The notes: generated by a model not told the origin, from the sequence alone. A stretch of DNA of 64,000 nucleotides from Flavobacterium ichthyis (GCF_009915155.1 NZ_JAABLM010000004.1:160705-224704), one strand, 5' to 3'; positions 46,182 to 55,574 are shown, numbered from the stretch's first letter. Numbers and translations: made by a program.

Positions 46182-47041
46182 TGGAAAGTCAAGATAAATT
46201 GTACCAATCTTTTAAAAATGCCGCCGAAAATACGGTGCAAAAGCAATTTCCGGCGATGGAAAAAGTGTGGGAAAGAGTAGAGGAGAGGCTCGATAAAAAG
46301 GTTTTGAAGCAAGAAAATAAAACTTGGAAAAAGCTGGCGATTGCGGCTTCGGTTTTGTTGTTCACAGTTTTGGGTTACCAAATTTTTAACCGTGATGAAA
46401 CCGAACAAGTTCAGGAAGAAAAAGTAGTTTCGGTTGAAGCGGAATCGGTTAGTAATGAAGAAGTTGTAGCGGAAACAGAAGCTGTAATTCCCGAAGAAAA
46501 TGCACCAATCGTGAAAGATGCCGAAGTCATTTTGAAAAAACAAATAGAAAAAGAAGCGGTTGCAGTTAACGATGACATTGCAGTTCAAGATTCTATGGTT
46601 TCAAACGGAATGATTTCTGCTAAAGCGACCGATAAAAAAGTGGTAAACGAAACGGCTTTTGCTCAAAGAAAATTTGAAGCCGTTGGCGTGCAAAGAAATG
46701 AAATTGTTGTAGAAGAAACCGCTGTTGCTGCTGTTCAAGAAACAAAAGAACCGCCATTGGTTGTGATTGATGGCAAAGTTTCGAAAGAAAAAAAATACAG
46801 CAACGGTTTTTTACCTAAATCTGATTTTGAATCGGTAACATATTTGTCCAATCCGTTGTACATTATTAACGGTGAAGAATTTACAGAAAAGGAACTTTTT
46901 GGACCAAAACCCACCAGCAAATATGCACCTTTGAGCAAACAAAAAATTGTTTCAACTACTATTTTACAAGGCGAAGCTGCCGTAAATGCTTATGGCGAAA
47001 AAGGAAAAAACGGCGTGGTAATTATCACAACGAAGAAATAA
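46181..47041 (+). CDS. Membrane protein, probable anti-sigma partner with plug-like C-terminus
   Basis: A 286-residue protein with an N-terminal cytosolic stretch (1-47), one membrane helix (about 48-66, LAIAASVLLFTVLGYQIFN), a long acidic, low-complexity periplasmic region (about 70-190), and a C-terminal domain that ends like TonB receptor plug regions (VNAYGEKGKNGVVIITTKK). Coupling to the sigma gene and the membrane topology suggest a regulator that holds the sigma factor; FecR-type domains are not visible. The plug-like end may let it sense an outer-membrane event. Confidence 0.72.
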   Translation: MESQDKLYQSFKNAAENTVQKQFPAMEKVWERVEERLDKKVLKQENKTWKKLAIAASVLLFTVLGYQIFNRDETEQVQEEKVVSVEAESVSNEEVVAETEAVIPEENAPIVKDAEVILKKQIEKEAVAVNDDIAVQDSMVSNGMISAKATDKKVVNETAFAQRKFEAVGVQRNEIVVEETAVAAVQETKEPPLVVIDGKVSKEKKYSNGFLPKSDFESVTYLSNPLYIINGEEFTEKELFGPKPTSKYAPLSKQKIVSTTILQGEAAVNAYGEKGKNGVVIITTKK

Positions 47042-47081
47042 TTTTCAATCCTAAATCATATATCTAAAATCCTCAATCAAC

Positions 47082-47429
47082 ATGAAATCTTTATCCATCT
47101 TATTTTTTCTAATATTTTTCCAAATTTCAAACGCACAAAATATTGTTGTTTCGGAAAAAGAACGCGCCGAAAAACAATTTGAAATTGATGTAAAAAACAA
47201 CCACCTAAAAATTTATGTGCAAGGCGGAATTGTTTCGGCAATTAAAAAGGAAGATGTAGATTTTGCTGAAAAACACGGATTTTATTACCACGAATTCGGG
47301 TGTTTAGCTCCCGCAAATCGCGATTATTACGAGCATTACAATCAATTGGTTTTTATACATTTGACGCAAAAATTTGGCACAGAATGGAAAAGTCAAGTTT
47401 CTGAAAGTAGTATTGGGTTTAAAGTTTAA
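47082..47429 (+). CDS. Hypothetical secreted protein
   Basis: A 115-residue protein with a signal peptide (1-18, ISNAQ). The mature part is hydrophilic and has a conserved-looking core, GCLAPANRDYYEHYNQLVF. It follows the membrane partner of the sigma factor by 40 bases and may belong to that unit. I do not recognise the family. Confidence 0.68.
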   Translation: MKSLSILFFLIFFQISNAQNIVVSEKERAEKQFEIDVKNNHLKIYVQGGIVSAIKKEDVDFAEKHGFYYHEFGCLAPANRDYYEHYNQLVFIHLTQKFGTEWKSQVSESSIGFKV

Positions 47430-47475
47430 AATTTCAGGTTTCAGGTTTTTCGAAACGGAAAATTGCGACTGAAAA

Positions 47476-49107
47476 CTATTTCTCGATCTCCCGTAGGCTT
47501 TCCATTTTTTTCAATGCCAAAAATCCTTTGATGTCTTCAAAATGTTCTTTGACGCGTTTGTTACCAAATTCAAATACTTTTGTAGCCAAACCATCCAAGA
47601 AATCACGATCGTGAGATACCAATATCAAAGTTCCGTCAAAATCACGAAGCGCATCTTTGATAATGTCTTTGGTTTTCATATCTAAGTGGTTTGTTGGCTC
47701 ATCGAGAATCAATACGTTTACAGGTTCGAGCAATAATTTCATCATCGCCAAACGTGTTTTTTCGCCACCCGAAAGTACTTTTACTTTTTTGTGAACATCA
47801 TCGCCACCAAACATAAATGCACCTAACATATCTTTGATTTTTGTGCGAATGTCACCCACGGCAATTCTGTCAATTGTTTCAAAAACTGTGGCTTCGCCGT
47901 CTAACAATGACGCTTGATTTTGAGCAAAATATCCAATTTGAGCATTGTGTCCCACTTCTAATTTTCCTTCAAAATCAATTTCGCCCATAATGGCTTTAAT
48001 CATGGTTGATTTTCCTTCCCCGTTTTTACCAACGAAAGCAACTTTTTGACCACGTTCAACTACCAAATTAGCTTCCTTAAAAACAACGTGATTGTCATAA
48101 GATTTTGACAATTCTTCCACCACCACAGGATATTGACCGCTTCGTGGCGATGGCGGAAATTTTAATCTCAACGCCGAAGTATCCACTTCATCCACTTCAA
48201 TCGGTACAATTTTTTCTAACATTCTTACCCGCGATTGAACGGCATCAGTTTTAGAAAAAGTTCCGCGAAAACGGTCGATAAAGGCTTGATTATCTGCAAT
48301 AAATTTTTGCTGTTCGTCATATGCTTTTTGCTGATGAACTCGACGTTCTTTGCGCAATTCGAGGTAGTGCGAATATTTGGCTTTGTAATCGTAAATTCTT
48401 CCCATCGTCACTTCAATGGTACGATTGGTAATGTTGTCCACAAAGGCACGGTCGTGAGAAATGACCATCACGGCTTTGGCAGAATTAATCAAAAATTCTT
48501 CTAACCATTGAATCGACTCAATATCCATATGGTTTGTGGGCTCATCGAGTAAAATTAAATCGGGTTTTTTCAATAAAATTTTGGCTAGCTCAATTCTCAT
48601 TCGCCAACCTCCGGAAAATTCTGATGTTGGTCTAGAAAAATCTTCTCTGACAAATCCGAGTCCTTTTAGTACTTTTTCAACTTCGGCTTCATAATTAATT
48701 TCTTCGATGGAATAAAATTTCTCGCTCAATTCCGAAACACGCTCGATTAACTTCATGTAATCGTCGCTTTCGTAATCGGTTCTTACGGTTAATTCGTCAT
48801 TAATTTTGTCGATTTCTGACTTCATCGCAAAAATTTCGGCAAAGGCTTTAGACGTTTCTTCCATCACGGTGCAATTGTCTTCGGTCAATAAATGCTGCGG
48901 AAGGTAAGCAATTACGGCTTCTTTTGGTGCCGAAATTCCACCTCTTGTAGGTTTATTTACTCCGGCGATAATTTTGAGAAGCGTAGATTTTCCGGCTCCG
49001 TTTTTGCCCATTAACGCAATTTTATCATTTTCATTGATGGCAAAAGTCACATCGCTAAACAAAACCGAACCGCCAAATTCAACGGCAACATCATTAACTG
49101 TAATCAT
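47476..49107 (-). CDS. ABC-F family ATPase
   Basis: A 543-residue cytosolic protein with two ABC domains joined by a linker and no membrane part. N-terminal half: GKNGAGKSTLLK and SGGWRMRIELAKILL with LLDEPTNHMD; C-terminal half: GKNGEGKSTMIK, LSGGEKTRLAMMKLLL and ILDEPTNHLD. The family acts on ribosomes as translation or antibiotic-protection factors; the YbiT-like type is likely from the sequence. Complete and single. Confidence 0.93.
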   Translation of the reverse strand: MITVNDVAVEFGGSVLFSDVTFAINENDKIALMGKNGAGKSTLLKIIAGVNKPTRGGISAPKEAVIAYLPQHLLTEDNCTVMEETSKAFAEIFAMKSEIDKINDELTVRTDYESDDYMKLIERVSELSEKFYSIEEINYEAEVEKVLKGLGFVREDFSRPTSEFSGGWRMRIELAKILLKKPDLILLDEPTNHMDIESIQWLEEFLINSAKAVMVISHDRAFVDNITNRTIEVTMGRIYDYKAKYSHYLELRKERRVHQQKAYDEQQKFIADNQAFIDRFRGTFSKTDAVQSRVRMLEKIVPIEVDEVDTSALRLKFPPSPRSGQYPVVVEELSKSYDNHVVFKEANLVVERGQKVAFVGKNGEGKSTMIKAIMGEIDFEGKLEVGHNAQIGYFAQNQASLLDGEATVFETIDRIAVGDIRTKIKDMLGAFMFGGDDVHKKVKVLSGGEKTRLAMMKLLLEPVNVLILDEPTNHLDMKTKDIIKDALRDFDGTLILVSHDRDFLDGLATKVFEFGNKRVKEHFEDIKGFLALKKMESLREIEK

Positions 49108-49203
49108 TTATGAAGAAATTTTTCGGGAGAATATTTCCCGATTTTTGAGGTGCAAAGATAGATTTAATTTGAAAAAGAATGAGATTAAAATAATCATGAA
49201 AAT

Positions 49204-49842
49204 TTATTCTTCGGAAAAGTTAATTTCGTCATCGTCCATTTCAAAAAAAAGTGGCTCAATCATGATTTTATCAGCGAGAATTTCGATTTTTTCTGTGATT
49301 TCGTTACAAAAAAATATGCGTTGCATTTTTTCCACACTTTCCGAAAGTCTTGCAATTACAGAATCGTGACGGTTTCTTAATAAAATATCGGCATCATCAA
49401 TGGCAAAAAATTTAATGGTAGTCATGTTGAAACCTGCCGATGAAAACATGGCATTGATTTTTGTAGGTGTTCCAATTAAAATGTCGCAACCCGCAGAAAT
49501 TTGGTTTTTATCTTCGTCCATATCGCTTTTTTCATACACGCCATAAACGCGCAAATTATTATAGCGATTGAAGTTTTTAAAAATTTCGAGCATTTCCAAC
49601 ACTTTTTCTTTAGTTTCCACCAAAATTAAAGTTCGGGTACTTTCGCCTTCCTGTTTATGCATTTTTTGGATGGCGTTGATGACGATGGTAGTGGTTTTCC
49701 CCGTACCTTTTGGCGATTGAATGACCAAATCTGCGCCACTTTTTATTGCAGAAAATGTTTCTTCCTGAAGGAAATTTGCTTCTTCAAATCCGTTTTCGAT
49801 TAAAGATTTTTGAAGATTTGGGTTTATTTTTTTTAGTTTCAT
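49204..49842 (-). CDS. Short DEAD/DEAH-box-like helicase-domain protein
   Basis: A 212-residue protein that contains only the first RecA-like domain. Walker A is SPKGTGKTT (43-51), the DEAD box reads DDAD (149-152), and TRTLILVETKEK and ILIGTPTKI correspond to motifs Ia and Ib. The SAT motif and the second domain are absent, so classic unwinding is unlikely. Single-domain copies like this are known in Flavobacteria from memory; it may regulate an RNA helicase or RNA fate. Confidence 0.82.
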   Translation of the reverse strand: MKLKKINPNLQKSLIENGFEEANFLQEETFSAIKSGADLVIQSPKGTGKTTTIVINAIQKMHKQEGESTRTLILVETKEKVLEMLEIFKNFNRYNNLRVYGVYEKSDMDEDKNQISAGCDILIGTPTKINAMFSSAGFNMTTIKFFAIDDADILLRNRHDSVIARLSESVEKMQRIFFCNEITEKIEILADKIMIEPLFFEMDDDEINFSEE

Positions 49843-49914
49843 TTTTTTGATGCTATACGCTTTAGGCTTTTGGCTGTAAGCTTATTGATTAGAGTTTAAA
49901 CCTATTGCTTAAAA

Positions 49915-51078
49915 TTATTTACTGGCAAAAAGTTTTACATCAGTTTCAGAAATTTCGGTTCCACCTAATATGATAAGGCGTTCTACCACGTTTCTGAGCT
50001 CGCGGATGTTTCCTGTCCAGTCGTATTCTTTGAGCAAATTTATGGCTTCTTGGCTAAATTTTTTGGGAGAAGTTCCTTGTTCGGTACCAATTTTTTCTGC
50101 AAAATGGTTGATGAGCAACGGAATATCGTCTCGGCGATCGTTCAATGCCGGAACTTTAATTAGAATTACAGCTAATCTGTGGTACAAATCTTCACGAAAA
50201 CGCCCCTCTTCAATTTCTTTTTTCAGATCTTTATTGGTTGCCGCCACTACACGAACATTGACTTTTATGTCTTTGTCAGCTCCAACTCTGGTAATCATAT
50301 TTTCTTGTAACGCACGTAAAACTTTGGCTTGTGCGGAAAGACTCATATCACCAATTTCATCCAAGAAAATGGTTCCACCATCGGCGGCTTCAAATTTTCC
50401 GGCGCGATCTTTTACGGCAGAAGTAAAAGCACCTTTTACGTGACCAAATAATTCACTTTCAATTAATTCCGAAGGAATTGCGGCACAGTTTACTTCAATT
50501 AACGGCGCGTTTGCCCGTTCGCTTTTTTCGTGTAATTGATGCGCGACTAATTCCTTTCCGGTTCCGTTTGGTCCGGTAATTAAAACCCTGGCGTCAGTTT
50601 GTGCTACTTTGTCCACCATTTCGCGAATGTGGTTGATGGGTTGGCTTTCGCCAATCATCTCGTAATTTTTGCTGACTTTTTTCTTGAGAATTTTATTTTC
50701 AACAACGAGTTGTTTTTTATCTAGAGCGTTTCGAACCGTGTTGAGCAAACGATTCAAATCTGGTGGTTTTGAGATGTAATCAAAAGCTCCAAGACGCATG
50801 GTATTGATGGCGGTTTCGAGATCTCCGTGACCAGAAATCATCACCATTGGAATTTCGGGTTTGATTTTTTTTACGGCTTCGAGGACTTCTACGCCATCCA
50901 TTTTGGGCATTTTGATGTCGCACAAAACCAGATCGTAATCGTCGTTTTTTATTTTTTCGAGTCCAACTTGGCCATCTTCAGCTTCTTCAACTTTGTAGTT
51001 ATCGTTTTCTTCGGATAATATTTTGGTTAAAACTCTGCGAATTGCCGCTTCGTCTTCGATGATGAGTATTTTGGACAT
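49915..51078 (-). CDS. NtrC-like response regulator without a DNA-binding domain
   Basis: A 387-residue protein: receiver domain with Asp54 in DLVLCDIKMPKMDG, linker, then an AAA+ sigma-54 activator domain with Walker A GPNGTGKE (169-176), Walker B TIFLDEIGDM, and the loop GAFTSA (216-221) in place of canonical GAFTGA. After RELRNVVERLII it ends at SETDVKLFASK; the C-terminal Fis-type HTH is missing. It may act from solution or through a partner. No kinase gene is adjacent. Confidence 0.9.
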   Translation of the reverse strand: MSKILIIEDEAAIRRVLTKILSEENDNYKVEEAEDGQVGLEKIKNDDYDLVLCDIKMPKMDGVEVLEAVKKIKPEIPMVMISGHGDLETAINTMRLGAFDYISKPPDLNRLLNTVRNALDKKQLVVENKILKKKVSKNYEMIGESQPINHIREMVDKVAQTDARVLITGPNGTGKELVAHQLHEKSERANAPLIEVNCAAIPSELIESELFGHVKGAFTSAVKDRAGKFEAADGGTIFLDEIGDMSLSAQAKVLRALQENMITRVGADKDIKVNVRVVAATNKDLKKEIEEGRFREDLYHRLAVILIKVPALNDRRDDIPLLINHFAEKIGTEQGTSPKKFSQEAINLLKEYDWTGNIRELRNVVERLIILGGTEISETDVKLFASK

Positions 51079-51147
51079 GTTTTGATTGAGGATATTTGAT
51101 TTATGATTTAGGATTGGAAAAATTAAAAGATTTAAAACGTGGATTTT

Positions 51148-51175
51148 GTCTTTCGTCTTTCGTCTTTCGTCTTTC
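51148..51175. repeat. Heptanucleotide microsatellite
   Basis: Four tandem copies of GTCTTTC in the upstream region of the NtrC-like gene (which starts at 51078 on the minus strand). Number of units may vary between strains. Confidence 0.8.
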
Positions 51176-51230
51176 TTCTGCTTTTTGCTAATTTACGAAA
51201 GTTTACTGAAACAAAAATGGTTTTTCCTTT

Positions 51231-51308
51231 AGCCCCGATTGAGCCGATATCCTCGCTTTTCTCATTTTTTTGAGAAAAGCGAGATAAAGGCGAAAGCGGG
51301 AACTGCGA
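51231..51308 (+). repeat. Dispersed AGCCCC-type stem-loop element, copy 2
   Basis: Begins AGCCCCGATTGAGC, has a perfect 13-base hairpin CTCGCTTTTCTCA (51252-51264) with its complement (51271-51283) and loop of six T, and ends near AAAGCGGGAACTGCG. It lies downstream of the ABC permease gene. Same block order as 44598 and 56474. Confidence 0.6.
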
Positions 51309-51348
51309 TTACTGATGAGAAACGGCGATGGTGCTTCCCTAAAAAAAA

Positions 51349-52635
51349 TTAATATTTTAGCCAACGGAAAAGTTCTTTCCAGGTGGGTTTTTTGCCGTAC
51401 ATGAGGATTCCCACTCGGTAAATTTTGGCGGCAAACCACACGACTCCAAAGAATGTGCCGAATAAAATAATGAGCGAAAGGATGATTTGCCATGCGGGAA
51501 CGCCAAATGGGATTCGCATGAGCATGACGATTGGCGAGGTTAACGGAATCATTGAAAATGTGGTGGCAACGGTTCCATGGGGTTCGTTTAAAACGGAGAA
51601 AAATCCTACGTAAACGGCTAACATTAAGGGTAAAATAATGGGTAAAAGAAATTGTTGTGAGTCGGTTTCATTGTCAACAGCGGCACCAATTGCGGCATAT
51701 ATGGAGCTGTAGAGGAAATAGCCGCCGATGAAATAAATGATGAATCCGATGGCTAATGTGAAAATTGGGATGTTCAAAAATTCGTTTAAATAGAGCTGGA
51801 ATTCTGAATTTTCGGTGGTGTTTTGGGCAACTTGTGCGGTTGCAGTGGTTTCGATGCCAAATGTGAGGCTAATGATGAAGAGTAAAACGCCACCGATAAT
51901 GGCCCAAATGATGAATTGTAAAACACCTGCAAGTGAGGTTCCGATGATTTTTCCCATCATGAGTTGGAACGGTTTTACAGATGATATAATGATTTCGATG
52001 ATACGATTTGTTTTTTCTTCGATAACGCTTCGCATGACCATATTGCCGTAAATGATGATGAACATCATGATTAGGTATCCGAAAGAAGCGCCAATGAAGA
52101 CCTTGATATAATTTAATCCTTTTACGTTTTCTTCTCCGGATGTTTTGGCGAGGGCGATTTTGATTTCGGCTTGTGCATTTTTTATAGCCAAAGTATCCAA
52201 GTTGGCCAATTGCATATTGGTTTGCGTAAGGCGTTTGTTGATGGTGTTTTCGGCATCAAATATAAAATCGGGATCTGGACTTTCGTTGGAAATGTATTGG
52301 ATTTTTGATGCTAATTGTGAATTATTTTCGGTTTTGGGTATAAATAACAATCCTTCAAATTTTTCTGCTGAAAGGCTGTCTTTTAAACTTTCCAACGACA
52401 AATTACTATAATTAAGATATTGGTATTCGTCAGAATTTTTAAAATCGTTCACAAATAAACCGGTTTCGTCGTGTAAGGCGATTTGTTTGATATCAGATTT
52501 CATGGTGCTTAAATACACTACAAAAGCGACTAAACCTACCATTAACAACGGACTCAAAAAGGTCATGACAATGAACGACTTGTTGCGAACTTTGGCAATA
52601 AATTCTCTTTTGATAATTAGTTTTAAAATGCTCAT
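51349..52635 (-). CDS. ABC-2 type transporter permease
   Basis: A 428-residue inner-membrane protein with an N-terminal helix, a large periplasmic domain (about 45-180), then about five membrane helices (about 190-400), as in NatB-like ABC-2 permeases. RSVIEEKTNRIIEIIISSVKP is typical of this family just before the first of the clustered helices. The ATPase gene lies 118 bases upstream on the same strand, so the two form a transporter of unknown substrate. Confidence 0.9.
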   Translation of the reverse strand: MSILKLIIKREFIAKVRNKSFIVMTFLSPLLMVGLVAFVVYLSTMKSDIKQIALHDETGLFVNDFKNSDEYQYLNYSNLSLESLKDSLSAEKFEGLLFIPKTENNSQLASKIQYISNESPDPDFIFDAENTINKRLTQTNMQLANLDTLAIKNAQAEIKIALAKTSGEENVKGLNYIKVFIGASFGYLIMMFIIIYGNMVMRSVIEEKTNRIIEIIISSVKPFQLMMGKIIGTSLAGVLQFIIWAIIGGVLLFIISLTFGIETTATAQVAQNTTENSEFQLYLNEFLNIPIFTLAIGFIIYFIGGYFLYSSIYAAIGAAVDNETDSQQFLLPIILPLMLAVYVGFFSVLNEPHGTVATTFSMIPLTSPIVMLMRIPFGVPAWQIILSLIILFGTFFGVVWFAAKIYRVGILMYGKKPTWKELFRWLKY

Positions 52636-52753
52636 TTTCTGGATTTATGATTTGAGATTCTTGATTGAGGATATATGATTGAAAGATTGAATGATTGAAA
52701 GATTTAAAAATTGTTCAATTGGTTCTCAAAAAAAATATATCATTGATTTAAAA

Positions 52754-53674
52754 TTATCTGCTGACAGTTTGGATAAAAATATCGTTTACGCTTGGGATTT
52801 TTTCTACGAAATGTGTGACTTGTCCATTTTGGGTAAGAATGTTGAGCAAATCATTTGGTGTTGCACTCCCAATGTTGATTTCGAGTTTTAAATCGTCGTT
52901 GAGTGATTTAAACGAAGTTTGTGCGACGGTGAATTTTTGAGTTAGATCATACATCAATCTTTCTACATTTGACGATAAAATCCCGATTTGGAAATTATTA
53001 GAACGGTATTCGCGTTTGACATCTGTGAGTTTTCCTTCAATTAATTTATTCGATTTGTGGATCAATGCGATATCGTCACATAATTCTTCCACGCTTTCCA
53101 TTCTGTGGGTTGAAAAAATAATGGTTGCGCCTTGTTTTTTCAGTTCTAAAATTTCGTCTTTAATAATATTGGCGTTTACAGGATCGAATCCGCTGAAAGG
53201 CTCATCAAAAATAAGTAGTTTGGGTTTGTGTAAAACGGTTACTACAAACTGGATTTTTTGCGCCATTCCTTTGGAAAGTTCTTGGATTTTTTTGTTCCAC
53301 CAACCTTGAATTTCTAATCTTTCAAACCAATATTCAAGCTGTTTTTTAGCTTCGGCTTTTGATAATCCTTTTAGTTGTGCCAAATAAAGCGCTTGTTCGC
53401 CCACTTTCATCGATTTGTATAAACCGCGTTCTTCCGGCATATAGCCAATTTGCTGAATGTGTTTAGGTTGTAGTTTTTCGCCATCTAAAAAAACGTCGCC
53501 TTGATCTGGCATGGTAATTTGATTGATGATTCTGATGAGTGAGGTTTTTCCGGCACCATTTGGTCCTAAAAGTCCATAAATGCTTCCTTTTGGTACTTGC
53601 AATGAAACGTTATTAAGTGCGGTGTAATCTCCGTATTGTTTTACAACATTTTTTACTTCGAGGATGTTGTTCAT
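52754..53674 (-). CDS. ABC transporter ATP-binding protein
   Basis: A 306-residue ATPase from ATG 53674 (MNNILEVKN); an upstream TTG adds three residues. Walker A GPNGAGKTSLIR, the signature LSKGMAQKIQ (less usual than LSGGQ) and Walker B LLIFDEPFSGFDP are visible. The C-terminal about 75 residues form an extra domain as in DrrA/NatA-type subunits. It pairs with the downstream permease gene. Substrate unknown. Confidence 0.92.
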   Translation of the reverse strand: MNNILEVKNVVKQYGDYTALNNVSLQVPKGSIYGLLGPNGAGKTSLIRIINQITMPDQGDVFLDGEKLQPKHIQQIGYMPEERGLYKSMKVGEQALYLAQLKGLSKAEAKKQLEYWFERLEIQGWWNKKIQELSKGMAQKIQFVVTVLHKPKLLIFDEPFSGFDPVNANIIKDEILELKKQGATIIFSTHRMESVEELCDDIALIHKSNKLIEGKLTDVKREYRSNNFQIGILSSNVERLMYDLTQKFTVAQTSFKSLNDDLKLEINIGSATPNDLLNILTQNGQVTHFVEKIPSVNDIFIQTVSR

Positions 53675-53746
53675 AAATTTCAAAATTATTTTATGCTTGG
53701 TAAAGTGCCGTAAAGATACAATTATTCAGATGTTTTTTATAGCGAT

Positions 53747-53780
53747 AAAAAAAACCCACCCCTATTTGCACAAGGATGGG
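53747..53780 (-). terminator. Intrinsic terminator of the grpE-dnaJ unit
   Basis: On the minus strand CCCATCC (53780-53774) pairs with GGGGTGGG (53762-53755) over an 11-base loop, followed by eight T residues. It lies about 70 bases past the dnaJ stop at 53850. Confidence 0.78.
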
Positions 53781-53849
53781 AAAAATTGCTATGAAAAAGA
53801 AAATCACTAGCGAACTAGTAATGTTCAAATATATAAATTTTTTAATTTA

Positions 53850-54956
53850 TTACGAAAACATATCCTTAACTTTTTCAAAAAAAGATTTTTCGGACTTTTC
53901 TGGCTTTGGCAAAAAGCTGTCTTCGTTTAATGAATTTTCGAAGAATTGGCGTTGTTCTTTTGTAAGATTTTGGGGTGTCCAAACATTTACATGTACTAAT
54001 AAATCACCGGTTCCGTAGCTGTTGATGCTTGGAATTCCTTTTCCTTTTAACCGAAGGATTTTTCCGGATTGGATGCCTTCTTCGAGTTTGATCCTTACTT
54101 TTCCATTTACCGCATCGATATCTTTTGAAACCCCTAAAACGGCTTCTGGAAAACTAATATAAAGGTCATAATGAAGATTTTCGCCTTCCCGTTTTAAAAA
54201 TTCGTGTTCAATTTCTTCAATAGCCACGATTAAATCTCCCGGAATACTGTTGCTTCCTGGAGCATCATTTCCTTTGTTGGAAACTTTTAATTGCATTCCA
54301 TCAACAACACCAGCCGGAATTTTAATGGAAACGGTTTCGTCTGTCATCACCATTCCGTAAGCATCGGCATCTTTTGGTTTACTTTCCAAAATTTGTCCAG
54401 AACCCTGACAACTATGACAAGTTGTCGCAGATTGCATTCGTCCTAAAATGGTATTGGTTACTTTCATCACCTGACCTTGACCATTACAAGTAGGGCAGGT
54501 TTTGTATTGAACGCCTTGAGCCTGAACTTTTCTTTTAACTTTTACTTTTTTCTCCACGCCATTGGCAATTTCTTCGAGCGTTAATTTTACTTTGATACGA
54601 AGATTACTTCCTTTAACGCGTCGAGGACCTTGATTTCCGCCAAAACCGCCGCCAAATGCACCACCGAAAATATCTCCAAACTGACTGAAAATATCGTCCA
54701 TGTTCATGCCGCCACCGTTAAAACCGCCACCGTTTTCAAACGCTTGATGACCATATTGATCATAACGTGCTTTTTTCTGTGGGTCACTTAAAACCTCGTA
54801 AGCTTCGGCAGCTTTTTTGAAATTTTCTTCCGCGGTTTTATCGCCCGGGTTTTTATCTGGGTGGAATTCTATTGCTTTTTTGCGGTATGCTTTTTTGATA
54901 GCAGCAGCATCTGCGCTTTTTGAAATTCCGAGTATTTCGTAAAAATCCTGTTTCAT
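53850..54956 (-). CDS. dnaJ: Chaperone protein DnaJ
   Basis: A 368-residue co-chaperone that stimulates DnaK ATP hydrolysis. J-domain with HPD at 32-34, Gly/Phe-rich region (about 74-115, GGGFNGGGMN), then a substrate-binding region. In place of four CxxCxGxG zinc motifs it has two: CPTCNGQG (154-161) and CHSCQGSG (180-187). Flavobacterial DnaJ proteins of this type are known to be reduced in this way. The C-terminal beta domain is complete. It follows grpE by 30 bases. Confidence 0.95.
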   Translation of the reverse strand: MKQDFYEILGISKSADAAAIKKAYRKKAIEFHPDKNPGDKTAEENFKKAAEAYEVLSDPQKKARYDQYGHQAFENGGGFNGGGMNMDDIFSQFGDIFGGAFGGGFGGNQGPRRVKGSNLRIKVKLTLEEIANGVEKKVKVKRKVQAQGVQYKTCPTCNGQGQVMKVTNTILGRMQSATTCHSCQGSGQILESKPKDADAYGMVMTDETVSIKIPAGVVDGMQLKVSNKGNDAPGSNSIPGDLIVAIEEIEHEFLKREGENLHYDLYISFPEAVLGVSKDIDAVNGKVRIKLEEGIQSGKILRLKGKGIPSINSYGTGDLLVHVNVWTPQNLTKEQRQFFENSLNEDSFLPKPEKSEKSFFEKVKDMFS

Positions 54957-54986
54957 TTTTTCAATAATTATGTTGGGATGCGCTTT

Positions 54987-55574
54987 TTATTGTCCGATAA
55001 CTACTTTTGGAAAACGGATAATTTTGTCGCCCAATTTGTAGCCTTTTTCTATTACATCAACAATCTTGCCTTTTAGTTCTGGTGAAGGAGCCGGAATTTG
55101 TGTGATGGCTTCGGCGAAATCCGCATCAAAAGCGTCGCCGGTTTTTAATTCCACTTCTTCTAAACCTTTGGAGGCTAAAGTGTTTTTAAATTTGTCATAA
55201 ATTAAATCGACACCTTTTACTAAATTTTCGTCGCTTGATTTTGCAATTTCGGTTTTGGCTCTGTCAAAATCGTCAATAATGGGAAGCATGGCTAGCAAAA
55301 CTTCTTGGTTTGCGGTTTTAAAAAGGTCGATTCTTTCTTTTGCTGTACGGCGTTTGTAATTTTCAAATTCTGCAAAAAGACGGATAAATTTGTCTTTTTC
55401 TGCCGCCAAATCTTCTGAGAGTTTTTCTTCAACGGTTAATTCCTGTGCAGGAATTCCAGCGTTTTCTGGGGTTTCCTGAGTTTCGGAAGTTGTTGTTTGA
55501 TCTAGCTCTTGCTCGTTATTTGGGTTTTCAGCACTCATGTTATTTTTGCTTTTAAAAATATTCTTTATTTTCAT
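54987..55574 (-). CDS. grpE: Nucleotide exchange factor GrpE
   Basis: A 195-residue protein from ATG 55574 (MKIKNIFKSKNN); ATGs at 55607 and 55538 are alternatives. It releases ADP from DnaK. An acidic N-terminal part is followed by a coiled coil (KFIRLFAEFENYKRRTAKERIDLF) and a beta domain ending VIEKGYKLGDKIIRFPKVVIGQ. It is first in the grpE-dnaJ unit. dnaK is not in the window. No CIRCE element was seen. Confidence 0.94.
   Translation of the reverse strand: MKIKNIFKSKNNMSAENPNNEQELDQTTTSETQETPENAGIPAQELTVEEKLSEDLAAEKDKFIRLFAEFENYKRRTAKERIDLFKTANQEVLLAMLPIIDDFDRAKTEIAKSSDENLVKGVDLIYDKFKNTLASKGLEEVELKTGDAFDADFAEAITQIPAPSPELKGKIVDVIEKGYKLGDKIIRFPKVVIGQ

Noticed and set aside
46160..46588. 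Minus-strand 142-residue Phe/Asn-rich protein
   Set aside because: It overlaps the sigma-coupled membrane protein in antisense; composition is that of a mirror of Lys/Glu codons.
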